Source of the DNA: Palsa-504 sp963800415
GTDB taxonomy: Bacteria > Actinomycetota > Actinomycetes > Streptosporangiales > Streptosporangiaceae
Assembly: GCA_963800415.1 (NCBI GenBank)
Contig: CAWDBS010000077.1
Location: forward strand, 1 to 64,000
Length of the DNA: 64,000 bases
Reading direction: 5' to 3'
Both the position numbers and the translations under genes were made by a program. Of this stretch, positions 1 through 8,514 are shown piece by piece. The notes under the pieces are model-generated. The model ran no database searches and was not told the origin of the DNA. It worked only from the letters and a program-made list of their open reading frames with translations. Within the stretch, counting starts at the first letter, position 1. Every line of letters starts with the position of its first letter.

Positions 1-15
1 GTTCACCGACCGCTC

Positions 16-38
16 GCACGGGCCAACAAGGCCCGTGC
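16..38 (-). terminator. Hairpin downstream of ctaD
   Basis: A perfect 9-bp stem (GCACGGGCC / GGCCCGTGC) closes on the five-base loop AACAA, 25 bases past the ctaD stop. No clear U-tract follows, which is common for actinobacterial terminators. It most likely ends the ctaC-ctaD transcript. Confidence 0.6.
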
Positions 39-62
39 TCGCTAGTCGGTACTGAATAACGC

Positions 63-1766
63 TCACTTGCGCGCGCTCTCGATGGCCGGGATCGTCTGCT
101 CGATTCCGTGCGATTCCCGGCCCCACTTGATGTGCGGATAGTGCGCCTCGAAGGCGGGCCGCTCGGACCTGATCCTCGGGACACGGTAGAAGTTGTGCCG
201 CGGCGGCGGGCAGGACGTCGCCCATTCGAGCGAGCTGGCGAAACCCCACGGGTCTTCCTCGGTCACCTTTTCCCCGTACCGCCAGGTAACGTACACGTTC
301 CAGAAGAACATGAGCACGGACAGGGCCAGAAGCCACGACCCGACGCTCGAGATGACGTTGAGCGTGGTCACGTTCCCGGGCAGGTCAGGGTAGTTGGCGA
401 TGCGCCGCGGCATGCCCTCGACACCCATCCAGTGCTGGACCAGGAACGTCATGTTGAAGCCGATGAACATCACCCAGAACTGGACCTTGCCGATCCGGCT
501 GTTCAGCATCTTGCCGGTCATCTTCGGCCACCAGAAGTAGAAGCCGGCGAACATCTCGAACAGCACCGTGCCGGCCAGTACATAGTGGAAGTGCGCCACG
601 ACGAAATAGGAGTCGGACACGGCGAAGTCCAGCGGCGGCGAGGCCAGGATGATGCCGGTGATGCCGCCGAACAGGAACACGACAAGGAACCCGATCGTGA
701 ACAGCATCGGCGGTTCGAAGGTGAGCTGGCCGCGCCACATCGTGCCCACCCAGTTGAAGAACTTCACCCCGGTCGGCACCGCGATCAGGAACGTCATGAA
801 CGAGAAGAACGGCAGCAGCACCGCGCCGGTGGTGAACATGTGGTGCGCCCACACGGTCATCGACAGGCCGGCGATCGCGATCGTCGCGGCGATCAGCGTC
901 TTGTAGCCGAACAGCGGCTTGCGGCTGAACACCGGGATGATCTCGGTGGCGATGCCGAAGAAGGGCAGCGCGAGGATGTAGACCTCGGGATGGCCGAAGA
1001 ACCAGAACAGGTTCTGCCACATGATCGCCCCGCCGCTGGAGGCGTCGAAGACGTGCGCGCCGAGCCGCCGGTCGATCTCGAGCACCAGCAGGGCGGCGGC
1101 GAGCACCGGGAAGGCCATCAGCACCAGCATCGAGGTGAGCAGCGCGTTCCAGGTGAACATCGGCATCCGGAACATCGTCATGCCCGGCGCGCGCATGCAG
1201 AAGATCGTGGTGACGAAGTTGACCCCGCCCAGGATGGTGCCGAACCCGGACAGCACCAGGCCCATGATCCACATGTCGGCGCCGATGCCGGGCGAGTAGA
1301 TCGCGCTCGTCAGCGGGGAGTACGCGTACCAGCCGAACGACGCGGAGCCGCCGGGGGTGAGGAAGCTGGCCAGCAGGATCAGCCCGCCGAACGTGAACAG
1401 GTAGTAGCTCAGCAGGTTCAGCCGCGGGAACGCCACGTCGGGCGCGCCGATCTGCAGCGGCAGCAGCTCGTTGGCGAACCCGACGAACAGCGGGGTGGCG
1501 AAGAGCAGCAGCATCAGCGTGCCGTGCATGGTGAACAGCTCGTTGTACTGCTGGTCGGACACGACGTGCTTGTCCGGGCCGAGCAGCTGGATCCGCATGA
1601 TGAGCGCCATGACACCGGCGATCAGGAAGAAGATGAACGAGGTAATCAGGTACAGGTGCCCGATGATCTTGTGATCGGTCGAAGACAGCCAGTAGGCAAG
1701 GATGTTGCCCTTGCGCTCGGTCTTCGGCGTCGGGTAAACGGCGACCGGCTGTTCGATCGTGCTCAC
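63..1766 (-). CDS. ctaD: Cytochrome c oxidase subunit I (aa3 type)
   Basis: Membrane subunit that carries heme a, heme a3 and CuB and reduces O2 in the aerobic respiratory chain. About 567 residues with roughly twelve membrane spans. Ligand motifs are all present in order: FTMHGT (heme a, about residue 81), WFFGHPEVY (CuB His and the cross-linked Tyr), AHHMF (CuB His pair) and HFHYVL (heme a3/heme a). I chose the GTG start because it overlaps the ctaC stop by four bases (GTGA), the usual coupled arrangement; a longer frame upstream lies inside ctaC and has no family similarity. Length is normal for actinobacterial CtaD. Translationally coupled to ctaC; ends at a strong hairpin. Confidence 0.97.
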   Translation of the reverse strand: MSTIEQPVAVYPTPKTERKGNILAYWLSSTDHKIIGHLYLITSFIFFLIAGVMALIMRIQLLGPDKHVVSDQQYNELFTMHGTLMLLLFATPLFVGFANELLPLQIGAPDVAFPRLNLLSYYLFTFGGLILLASFLTPGGSASFGWYAYSPLTSAIYSPGIGADMWIMGLVLSGFGTILGGVNFVTTIFCMRAPGMTMFRMPMFTWNALLTSMLVLMAFPVLAAALLVLEIDRRLGAHVFDASSGGAIMWQNLFWFFGHPEVYILALPFFGIATEIIPVFSRKPLFGYKTLIAATIAIAGLSMTVWAHHMFTTGAVLLPFFSFMTFLIAVPTGVKFFNWVGTMWRGQLTFEPPMLFTIGFLVVFLFGGITGIILASPPLDFAVSDSYFVVAHFHYVLAGTVLFEMFAGFYFWWPKMTGKMLNSRIGKVQFWVMFIGFNMTFLVQHWMGVEGMPRRIANYPDLPGNVTTLNVISSVGSWLLALSVLMFFWNVYVTWRYGEKVTEEDPWGFASSLEWATSCPPPRHNFYRVPRIRSERPAFEAHYPHIKWGRESHGIEQTIPAIESARK

Positions 1767-2581
1767 TGCGTGCTCCCCGATGAACTCTGAGCCGCCTGTT
1801 GCGCGGTTATGTACGCCTGGAATTGCTGCGGTGTCACGACCTTCAGCGTAAACAGCATCCGGCTGTGGTAAAGGCCGCACAACTCGCTGCAGTGCCCGGT
1901 ATAGGTGCCCGTCTTCGTGGCCGTGACCGTGAAGTGGTTCGGATGGCCGGGGATGACGTCCCGCTTGAACAGGAACTCAGGCACCCAGAACGCGTGGATG
2001 ACGTCTTCGGAGGCCAGGTTGAACTGGACGGTCTCCCCCGCCGGGATCTCGAGCACCGGCAGCGGGCCCTCGCCAACCATGTTCCCGGTGTTCGTCACGT
2101 GATACTGCGGGTAGTTGAACTGCCAGCTCCACTGGAACCCGAGCACGTTCACCGTGACGGCGGGGTTGGGCGGCAGCGCGTCGATGTAGTTCTCGTCCTT
2201 CGCGGTGAAGTAGAACAGCACCGCGATCAGCACGAACGGCACCGCCGTGTACATGATCTCGATCGGCATGTTGTAGCGCGCCTGCGGCGGCAGCTTGTCG
2301 CCGCGCTTGCGGTGGAAGATCACCGCCCACAGGATCAGCCCCCAGACCAGCACGCCGACGGCCATGCCCGCGATCCAGGAACCCTGCCAGAGCGAGAGGA
2401 CCGCCTTGCCCTGCTCGGTGATCGGGTCGGGGAATCCCAGCCGGGTGAACGTATCGTTCGTGCAGCCGGTAAGACCGAGGACCAAGAAGGTAAGCGCGAC
2501 GGTCATGCCTGTCGCGCGCACGACGCGTGCCCGGCCCGTACGGGGCTTTCTGGAGCCCTGTTCGGCGTTATCGGTAGTCAA
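1763..2581 (-). CDS. ctaC: Cytochrome c oxidase subunit II (lipoprotein, CuA)
   Basis: Accepts electrons from cytochrome c/bc1 and passes them through CuA to CtaD. 272 residues. The N-terminus has a signal sequence ending in the lipobox LTGC (about residues 37-40), then two membrane spans (about 68-90 and 110-130) and a periplasmic cupredoxin domain. CuA ligands are visible as the His in VIHAFWVP, then CSELCGLYH and the following Met (HSRMLF). First gene of the ctaC-ctaD pair; its stop overlaps the ctaD start. The 180-base region upstream is shared with the divergent TusA-like gene and should hold both promoters, but I see no clear consensus there. Confidence 0.96.
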   Translation of the reverse strand: MTTDNAEQGSRKPRTGRARVVRATGMTVALTFLVLGLTGCTNDTFTRLGFPDPITEQGKAVLSLWQGSWIAGMAVGVLVWGLILWAVIFHRKRGDKLPPQARYNMPIEIMYTAVPFVLIAVLFYFTAKDENYIDALPPNPAVTVNVLGFQWSWQFNYPQYHVTNTGNMVGEGPLPVLEIPAGETVQFNLASEDVIHAFWVPEFLFKRDVIPGHPNHFTVTATKTGTYTGHCSELCGLYHSRMLFTLKVVTPQQFQAYITAQQAAQSSSGSTQ

Positions 2582-2762
2582 GGCGAGGGCCTTCCTCGGT
2601 TCTGCTACAACGTGTCGTGCAAACAGTATCGCGCACCGCTCGCGAGCCTTCTAGGACCCCACATGTTTGCGTCATCTTTGCGCCCGGCGCGCGTACCTGG
2701 AGCCCGGGCGGGCATGATGGAGAGCGTGAGGGTGCCGGCATGAGGCGAGCGGGGGACGCAGC

Positions 2763-3119
2763 ATGACCGCGCGCCGGGGGCGCCTGTTCGGTCGCGTCCC
2801 CGCGGGCCAGACGAACCAGCAGGCCGCAGACGCCGGTGCCGTCCCTTTTACCGAGGCCGAACGGCCGGCGGTTCCCCCGCCTGCTCCGGTGGTTGCCCTG
2901 ACCATCGACGCCCTGGGCCGCAAGTGCCCGATTCCCATCATCATGCTCGCCGAGCAGATCGGGGACGTCCCGCTGGGCGCGGTGGTGGCGGTGCTGGCCG
3001 ACGACCCGGCGGCCTATACCGACATACCGTCCTGGTGCACGTTGAAGGCGCACGAGTTCGCCGGGCACCAGGAACTGCCCCATGGCGGCTGGGCGCTGTA
3101 CATCCGCCGCATGCTGTGA
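2763..3119 (+). CDS. TusA-family sulfur carrier-like protein
   Basis: 118 residues. The C-terminal ~75 residues form a TusA/SirA domain: TIDALGRKCPIPI has the signature CPxP active-site cysteine (about residue 55), followed by the family's short beta-alpha-beta pattern ending ...ELPHGGWALYIRR. TusA proteins relay persulfide sulfur for tRNA thiolation or other sulfur transfer. The N-terminal ~40 residues are Ala/Pro-rich and probably disordered, longer than in stand-alone TusA. Divergent from ctaC and convergent with the ctaG-like gene (4 bases apart). Physiological partner unknown; it may serve sulfur trafficking rather than oxidase assembly. Confidence 0.85.
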   Translation: MTARRGRLFGRVPAGQTNQQAADAGAVPFTEAERPAVPPPAPVVALTIDALGRKCPIPIIMLAEQIGDVPLGAVVAVLADDPAAYTDIPSWCTLKAHEFAGHQELPHGGWALYIRRML

Positions 3120-3122
3120 CCC

Positions 3123-4122
3123 TCAGGTCGGCTTGAACCGGCTGGTGAAGCGCGGGTCGTCCTCCCACCAGGGCCTGGTCCCTTTCTCCTGGTTCTCCCC
3201 TGGCTGCCCTTCCCCGGCGCCCGGCTCCCCCGCCGCGGCCGCCCCGAGCTCGGCGTCCCTGGCGTCGAGGTGAGCGTCGATCCTGGCCGCGTCGGACTCG
3301 TCCTCCCGCATCAGCTGGATCAGCTGCGCGGCCAGGAACGGCAGGCCGACGAGATCGCCGAGGATCCAGAGCACGCCCCCGCCGATGACCTGGTCCGCCT
3401 GCAGGGTGGGTCCCCACGGCCTGGCCAGCGCGTGATAGTACGCCGCGCCGATGAGGTTCTGGTCAGCGATGACGGCGATCCCGAGGAACGCGTCGCCGAT
3501 CACCAGCGCGCCAGTGATCCACATCGAGACCACGTAGGCGTACTCCTTCGGCACCGGGTCAACCCGGAGCAGCGTCCAGAAGAACGCGAAGCCCGCCGCC
3601 ATCAGCGCCAGGAACGTCAGCTCTCGGACGGCAGCGCTGCGGAACACCGCCGTGTACCAGGACGTGAAGTACATCACGAAGGGCACGCCCACCAGCGCGA
3701 ACGCGGTGATCGCCGGGAACGTGAGGACCCGGGCGGGGCGGGACCGGATGACCGTCTCGATGCGCGCGCCCGCCCGCGGGAACACCGCGATGGCGAGCGA
3801 GATCGGGCGGCCGAGGACCAGGAACAGCGGCACCACCAGGACGAGCAGCACCGTCTGCACCGCCCGCGCGTAGAACAGCACCGGCTGGTAGACACCCACC
3901 CACGACATGCGTGGCGATGACCAGGAAACCCAGGCCGAGGCCGAGGAACCAGATCCGCCGCGCTACCGGCCAGTCCCGCTGCCTGCGCGCCGCGGCGAAG
4001 TAGCCGCCACCGAGGATCAGCACCAGCGCCAGCATCCACGGGTCGAGCGTCCACTCGGAGAACGCCCGGGCCACGGTCAGCGGGGGCGGTCCCTGGTAGC
4101 CCGAGGCAAGAGCGCTTCCCAT
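3123..4122 (-). pseudogene. CtaG-like cytochrome c oxidase assembly protein, one frameshift
   Basis: Integral membrane protein of the caa3_CtaG family that helps copper insertion into cytochrome oxidase. The first part (from ATG at 4122) encodes the N-terminal spans (WMLALVLILGGGYFAAARR... GLGFLVIATH); the rest continues in another frame from about 3908 (SWVGVYQPVLFYARAVQTVLL ... ), covering the remaining five spans and a charged tail. The two parts join cleanly if one G in CATGTCG near 3906-3909 is removed, so this is a single gene with a one-base insertion. Both halves are otherwise well conserved, so a sequencing error or very recent mutation is likely. Fits with the neighbouring ctaC-ctaD. 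Programmed shifting is possible but there is no slippery heptamer. Confidence 0.8.
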
Positions 4123-4200
4123 GCCGTCACGCTACCCCGCGAGCGGTTCCGGCATGATCGCGCAGGCAAGGCGTCGCGACACGACGCCCTGCCTACATGA

Positions 4201-4848
4201 TCATGAGCTGCCTGACCCGGGCTGGACGGCGCCTACGTACATGATCTGGACGGGCTTGGCGCAGCCGTTAGAGGTGTTCGGCAGGTAGACGGGGGCGGTC
4301 TGGTTGGGCGGGTAGATCTTCAGGGCCGTCGCCTTGGTGGGGCCGCAGCTGGGGGGCGGGTAGTTCAGCGCGTCCACGATCTGCAGCAGGGCGTTGGCGG
4401 TCGCGCCGGGGGCCAGCGTGACCAGCTTCACCGGCGTGCTGGTGCTCCGCTTGGCGGCCAGGCCGATCTGCGTGTACGGCGGGCCGGAGACCAGGGAGAC
4501 GCCGGGATAGCCGTACAGCGTGCACGTGCTGCCCGAGGTGTTCGTGAAGTCGATGACCTCGTACACGCCGCCCGCGTAGCCCTGGCCGATTCCCTGCTTC
4601 ACCCGCAGCGAGCTGGTCGGGCAGGCCGCCGACGAGGACGGCGACGCCACGGCCGGCGTATTGCCGCTGCTGGAGGCGGCGCCCGGGGCCGTCGGGCTGG
4701 CGGCGCCCGTCGAGCCCGATGTGCTCGGCTGGCTGCTCGACGACGCGCACCCGGCCACGGTCGCGGCGCAGATCAGCGCTCCGGCCGCGAAGACCAGCCG
4801 TCCGGATCCGGGACGCTTGGCGCTGGGAAGCCTGGTACCTGCAAACAC
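4201..4848 (-). CDS. DUF4232-type secreted lipoprotein
   Basis: 215 residues. Signal peptide with lipobox VAGC (about residues 31-34), then a ~45-residue Ser/Thr/Pro/Gly-rich linker and a globular domain of about 140 residues with four cysteines. The domain pattern (CPTSSLRV... TNTSGSTCTLYGYPGVSL ... APGATANALLQI) matches the DUF4232 family common in actinomycetes. Function is unknown; such proteins sit on the outer face of the membrane. Stands alone between ctaG and the kinase gene. Confidence 0.85.
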   Translation of the reverse strand: MFAGTRLPSAKRPGSGRLVFAAGALICAATVAGCASSSSQPSTSGSTGAASPTAPGAASSSGNTPAVASPSSSAACPTSSLRVKQGIGQGYAGGVYEVIDFTNTSGSTCTLYGYPGVSLVSGPPYTQIGLAAKRSTSTPVKLVTLAPGATANALLQIVDALNYPPPSCGPTKATALKIYPPNQTAPVYLPNTSNGCAKPVQIMYVGAVQPGSGSS

Positions 4849-4993
4849 CGCCGTGCCCTTCGGTTGCGCGGCGCCTCATGCGCCATCCGGCAATTATGAC
4901 GGCGATGCAGGCATGCTGGTTGGACTCAGGCTCCCGGCAGGCAGGCACCGGGTTGCGCCCAGAGAATCACGCCTCGGTCGCCGGGGCGGGTAA

Positions 4994-5018
4994 CCCGGTC
5001 CGTTCGGGATAAAAGATC
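4994..5018. repeat. CGTTCGGGAT-type intergenic repeat, copy 1
   Basis: CCCGGTCCGTTCGGGAT (4994-5010) followed by AAAAGATCG. The same 17 bases occur at 52415-52431, and the core CGTTCGGGAT plus an A-rich tail recurs at 39332 and 41210. It contains a short CCCG...CGGG stem. Lies just after the 3' end of the PfkB kinase gene, in an otherwise empty 180-base spacer. Confidence 0.6.
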
Positions 5019-5028
5019 GTTTTCCGGC

Positions 5029-6009
5029 TCAGCCGGGCAGGTATGCCGCGACCTCAGCCGCCGCGGTATCCCCGTAGGCGGCGGCGAAGCGTTCGGCCAG
5101 CGGGACGGGCTTCACGCTGTACTCCTGCGGGCCGGTGGCCTCCAGGGCGTGCACGGCCAGCAGGTTGCCGAGCTGGGCGGCGCGCTCCAGGGACAGGCCC
5201 CAGGCGACGGCGGCCAGGAAGCCGGAGCGGAACGCGTCGCCCGAACCGGTGGGGTCCGCGGGCTTGGCGTCGGGCACGGCGGGCACGGTGACCATTGGCT
5301 CGCCCTGCTGCTCGATCCGGGCTCCCGCCGGGCCGAGGGTAGTGATCCTGACCCCGACCCGGGCCAGCATCGCCGCGCTGCCCCAGCCGGACTTGCGCTC
5401 GATCAGCGCTTCCTCGTACTCGTTGCCGAACAGGTAGTCCGCGCCGTCGACCAGCACGCGCACCTGCTCGTCATCGAGGATCCTGGCCAGCTGCTGGGAC
5501 GGATCGGCGGCGAACCGAAGACCCTCCTCGCGGCACTCCGCGGTGTGCGCCACCATGGCCCCGGGGTCGCCCGCCCCGATTAGCACCAGGTCGATGCCGC
5601 CGTGTTCGGTGGCCAGCGGCGCGATCTTGATGTCCGCGTCCTCGCTCATCGCGCCCGCGTAGAACGAGCCGATCTGGTTGCCGTCCACGTCGGTGGTGCA
5701 GACGAACCGAGCTGTGTGCCGCAGTAGCGACTCCCGGACGCCCGCGGTGCTCACCCCGTGGTCCTCCAGCCAGCGCCGGTAATCCTCGAAGTCAGCCCCG
5801 ACCGCGCCGATGAGCAGCGGCCGCAGGCCGAGCACTCCCAGGCCGAAGGCGATGTTGGCCGCCACCCCGCCCCGGCGGATGGCCAGCTCATCGACGAGAA
5901 ACGACAGCGAAACCTTGTCGAGCTTGTCCGCGATGAGCTGGTCGGTGAACTTGCCGGGAAACGTCATCAAGTGGTCGGTCGCGATCGACCCCGTGACCGC
6001 GATGCGCAC
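5029..6009 (-). CDS. PfkB-family carbohydrate/nucleoside kinase
   Basis: 326-residue ribokinase-like kinase. N-terminal Gly-rich motif RRGGVAANIAFGLGVLG (about 45-61, PfkB signature 1) and C-terminal signature DPTGSGDAFRSGFLA (about 252-266) containing the catalytic Asp and anion hole. The sequence is closest in style to the adenosine kinase/sugar kinase proteins that follow erpA in many actinomycetes. Substrate is not certain: adenosine or a sugar. It lies 22 bases downstream of erpA on the same strand and is probably co-transcribed with it. Confidence 0.88.
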   Translation of the reverse strand: MRIAVTGSIATDHLMTFPGKFTDQLIADKLDKVSLSFLVDELAIRRGGVAANIAFGLGVLGLRPLLIGAVGADFEDYRRWLEDHGVSTAGVRESLLRHTARFVCTTDVDGNQIGSFYAGAMSEDADIKIAPLATEHGGIDLVLIGAGDPGAMVAHTAECREEGLRFAADPSQQLARILDDEQVRVLVDGADYLFGNEYEEALIERKSGWGSAAMLARVGVRITTLGPAGARIEQQGEPMVTVPAVPDAKPADPTGSGDAFRSGFLAAVAWGLSLERAAQLGNLLAVHALEATGPQEYSVKPVPLAERFAAAYGDTAAAEVAAYLPG

Positions 6010-6031
6010 GGTAGCTAAGCCCGGCCGGGCG

Positions 6032-6397
6032 TCAGTGGAAGGAGTCGCCGCAGGCGCAGGAACCCGTCGCGTTCGGGTTGTCGATCGTGAAACCTTGCTT
6101 CTCGATCGTGTCGACGAAGTCGATGGTCGCGCCCATCAGGTACGGCGCGCTCATCTTGTCGGTTACGACCCGGACGCCGCCGAAGTCGCTGACGATGTCA
6201 CCGTCAATGTCGCGCTCGTCGAAGTAGAGCTGGTACTTCAGGCCGGAGCAGCCGCCCGGCTGTACCGCGATACGAAGCTTGAGGTCGTTGCGTCCCTCTT
6301 GCGCGAGCAGAGTGCTCACCTTCGTGGCCGCGCCGTCGGTCAGGACAATTCCCTGGGTGGCCTCTTGCCCCTGCGTGGCCTCTTGCTGAACAGTCAC
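6032..6397 (-). CDS. erpA: A-type iron-sulfur cluster insertion protein
   Basis: 121 residues of the HesB/IscA/ErpA family. The three cluster-binding cysteines are visible: one in GGCSGLKYQLYFDE (about residue 53) and the pair in the C-terminal SCACGDSFH. It delivers Fe-S clusters to apo-enzymes. GTG start. The N-terminus contains a short in-frame duplication (QEATQG twice), so the true functional start could be slightly downstream, but the GTG is the first codon with the downstream frame intact. Upstream spacer (6398-6551) has two copies of TGCCGCATGCGCGG about 29 bases apart, which could be a promoter-proximal site. Confidence 0.93.
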   Translation of the reverse strand: MTVQQEATQGQEATQGIVLTDGAATKVSTLLAQEGRNDLKLRIAVQPGGCSGLKYQLYFDERDIDGDIVSDFGGVRVVTDKMSAPYLMGATIDFVDTIEKQGFTIDNPNATGSCACGDSFH

Positions 6398-6551
6398 CTT
6401 GGCTCCCGCCTTAGCTTGGGTGCCGCATGCGCGGCGTTGGGCTCATCTGCCGCATGCGCGCGGCGTGGGTTTGCTCCCACGTGCAATCCCAACGATATGC
6501 GGTGCGGTCGCATTCCAGCCACCCGCCCCGTCCCTGGAATCGCGGGATAGA

Positions 6552-7133
6552 TCACAGGCCCGGGGCACCCCAGACCGGGAACCAGCGGGCCAGATCTGGC
6601 TCGAACTTCAGGTCGCTGCCGATCACGCCCTTGACCTGCAGCTCGAGCGAGTTGTCCCGGCGCTCGCCGGACAGCGGGGCGAACGGGTAGAACGTACCTC
6701 GCTTGTACAGGTAGATGAGGGCCAGGCGGCGCTCCTGGTCGTCCCTGAAGGCGACCAGGGTGCACAGCAGCTGCGGGCCGAAGCCGTTGTCCACCAGCGA
6801 GGAGTTGACCGCGTGCAGGTCGGTCACCAGCGCCTCGAGCTCGTCCGACATGTGCGAGCTGACCAGCCAGGTGAAGTTGTAGGAGTCAGTGGTCACCTCG
6901 ACGGGCAGGCCGCCCTCCTTGCCCGCGCTCACGTTGAGCAGGTCCTGTACGTCCTTCTGCACGTCGGCGAAGGACCGGCCCTCAACCGGGCGGAAGCAGA
7001 CGGAGCCGGATCCGGTGGGCTTGAATCCGGCTCCCGCGTCCAGCGTGACCGCCGCCGACGGCAGCGCGAACAGGTCGTCCAGCTTCGGCTGGACCGGCTT
7101 GGTGCGGCCCAGCAGCGTGTCGAGGAAGCCCAC
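6552..7133 (-). CDS. pspAB: PspA-associated protein PspAB
   Basis: 193 residues. It begins MGFLDTLLGR-like (GTG start, 8 bases after the htpX stop), the hallmark opening of the PspAB family found only next to pspA/htpX in actinomycetes and relatives. A longer frame upstream reads into htpX and is not part of it. Single globular domain with mixed alpha/beta pattern and no membrane span. Role inferred from context: accessory in the PspA membrane-stress response. Confidence 0.85.
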   Translation of the reverse strand: MGFLDTLLGRTKPVQPKLDDLFALPSAAVTLDAGAGFKPTGSGSVCFRPVEGRSFADVQKDVQDLLNVSAGKEGGLPVEVTTDSYNFTWLVSSHMSDELEALVTDLHAVNSSLVDNGFGPQLLCTLVAFRDDQERRLALIYLYKRGTFYPFAPLSGERRDNSLELQVKGVIGSDLKFEPDLARWFPVWGAPGL

Positions 7134-7140
7134 GAGCCCG

Positions 7141-8097
7141 CTACCCGGCGGTCCGGCCGAGCTGCTGCTGCACCTTGTCGAGTTCGGCCAGCCGGCGCTC
7201 GAGGCTCGGGTGGGTAGAGAAGACGTTGGCCAGGCCGCTGCCACCGCTCAGGTGCATCGCCGGCGCGAAGAAGAACGCGTTCAGCGGCTGCGCGGTGCGC
7301 AGGTCCTTGGTCGGGATCCTGCCGATATCGCCGGTGACCTTGATCAGCGCGGCCTTCAGCGAGCTCGGCTTGCCGGTGAGCAGCGCGCCGCTGCGGTCCG
7401 CGGACAGCTCACGGTACCGGGACAGCAGCCGGATCAGCAGGAAGCTGATCGCGTAGACGACCGCGCTGACGACCATGAGGATGAACATGATGGGCAGGGC
7501 GTTCTGGTCGTTGCTGCGGCGTCCGCCGCCGAACAGCTCGCTGTAGAAGGCCATCCTGACCAGCAGCGCGGCGATGATGGCCAGGAACGACGCGATCGTC
7601 ATCACCTGGACGTCCTTGTGCGCCACGTGCGACATCTCGTGCGCGAGGACGCCCTCGAGCTCGTCGTTGTCCAGCCTGTTCATCAGCCCCTTGGTCGCGC
7701 AGACCACCGCGTGGTCGGCGTTGCGGCCGGTCGCGAAGGCGTTCGGCATGTCGGTGTCGGCGATCGCGACCCGCGGCTTGGGCATGTCGGCCAGCGCGCA
7801 CAGCCGGTCCACGATGGCGTGCAGACGGGCCGCGTCCTGCGAGTCTTGCGGGCTGACCTCATGCGCTCCCGCGGTGGCCAGCGCGATCTTGTCCGAGTAG
7901 AACAGCGATCCGATGGCGAAGCCGCCACCGAGGACAACCGCGAACAGCACGATCGCGGAACTGGACGCGCCGTACGCCGTCCCGATGCCGATGATCGCGG
8001 CGACGAACGCGACAAACACCAGCCCGAGCAGGAACATGGTCGCGGTCATCCGCACCGTGAGCCCCCGGTCGGGCGCATACCTGGTACGCGCCGCCAT
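7141..8097 (-). CDS. htpX: HtpX-like M48 membrane metalloprotease
   Basis: 318 residues. Two N-terminal spans (about 18-60), the zinc site HEMSH (about residues 152-156) with the third ligand Glu in RELSADRSGA, and two more spans between them. M48/HtpX proteases degrade damaged membrane proteins. ATG chosen because GGAGG precedes it by seven bases; an upstream in-frame start lacks this. Part of the pspA-pspAA-htpX-pspAB set. C-terminal STHPSLERRLAEL motif is typical of the family. Confidence 0.92.
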   Translation of the reverse strand: MAARTRYAPDRGLTVRMTATMFLLGLVFVAFVAAIIGIGTAYGASSSAIVLFAVVLGGGFAIGSLFYSDKIALATAGAHEVSPQDSQDAARLHAIVDRLCALADMPKPRVAIADTDMPNAFATGRNADHAVVCATKGLMNRLDNDELEGVLAHEMSHVAHKDVQVMTIASFLAIIAALLVRMAFYSELFGGGRRSNDQNALPIMFILMVVSAVVYAISFLLIRLLSRYRELSADRSGALLTGKPSSLKAALIKVTGDIGRIPTKDLRTAQPLNAFFFAPAMHLSGGSGLANVFSTHPSLERRLAELDKVQQQLGRTAG

Positions 8098-8235
8098 GAC
8101 GACACCTCCGTTCGGCCCCGGGCCGGTTGTGCCGCCGGAGCCAGCAGTCATTAACTAGCTCAAATCTACCCGTACAACGCTGAGCGCCAGCCGAACGTTA
8201 CCCGTGCGGTACGCTCTGGGCTTAGCCCGGGGACC

Positions 8236-8514
8236 TCAGCCCGGGATGAGTCCTTCGTCCGTGAGCAGCTTGCGGACCTCGTCCATGCTCGAATCCTGGT
8301 GAGGAAGGATCAGGTCCGACGGTTCAAGAGTATCCGGGGGCAGTGGTGAACCGAGTGCGCGAACCTGAGCCAGCATGCCGTGCAGCGCGGCCGTGAAGGC
8401 GGCCTCGTCGTTGTGGTTGACGGCCGTCTCAAGTTCGGTGTCAAGCTGGTTCAGCTTGGCGGTGGCCGTGTCGTCGACCCTGAACTGGCCCTCGCCCAGG
8501 ATCCTGACGATCAC
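8236..8514 (-). CDS. pspAA: PspA-associated protein PspAA
   Basis: 92 residues. The pattern MIVRILGEGQFRV...LNQLD...(AV)...LPPDTLEPSDLILPHQDSS is that of the small PspAA partner protein. GTG start overlaps the pspA stop by four bases (GTGA), so translation is coupled. Predicted cytosolic partner of PspA. Confidence 0.88.
   Translation of the reverse strand: MIVRILGEGQFRVDDTATAKLNQLDTELETAVNHNDEAAFTAALHGMLAQVRALGSPLPPDTLEPSDLILPHQDSSMDEVRKLLTDEGLIPG

Noticed and set aside
108..1790. Long plus-strand open frame opposite ctaD
   Set aside because: Low-complexity His/Arg/Glu-rich antisense frame typical of GC-rich DNA; ctaD is clearly the gene.
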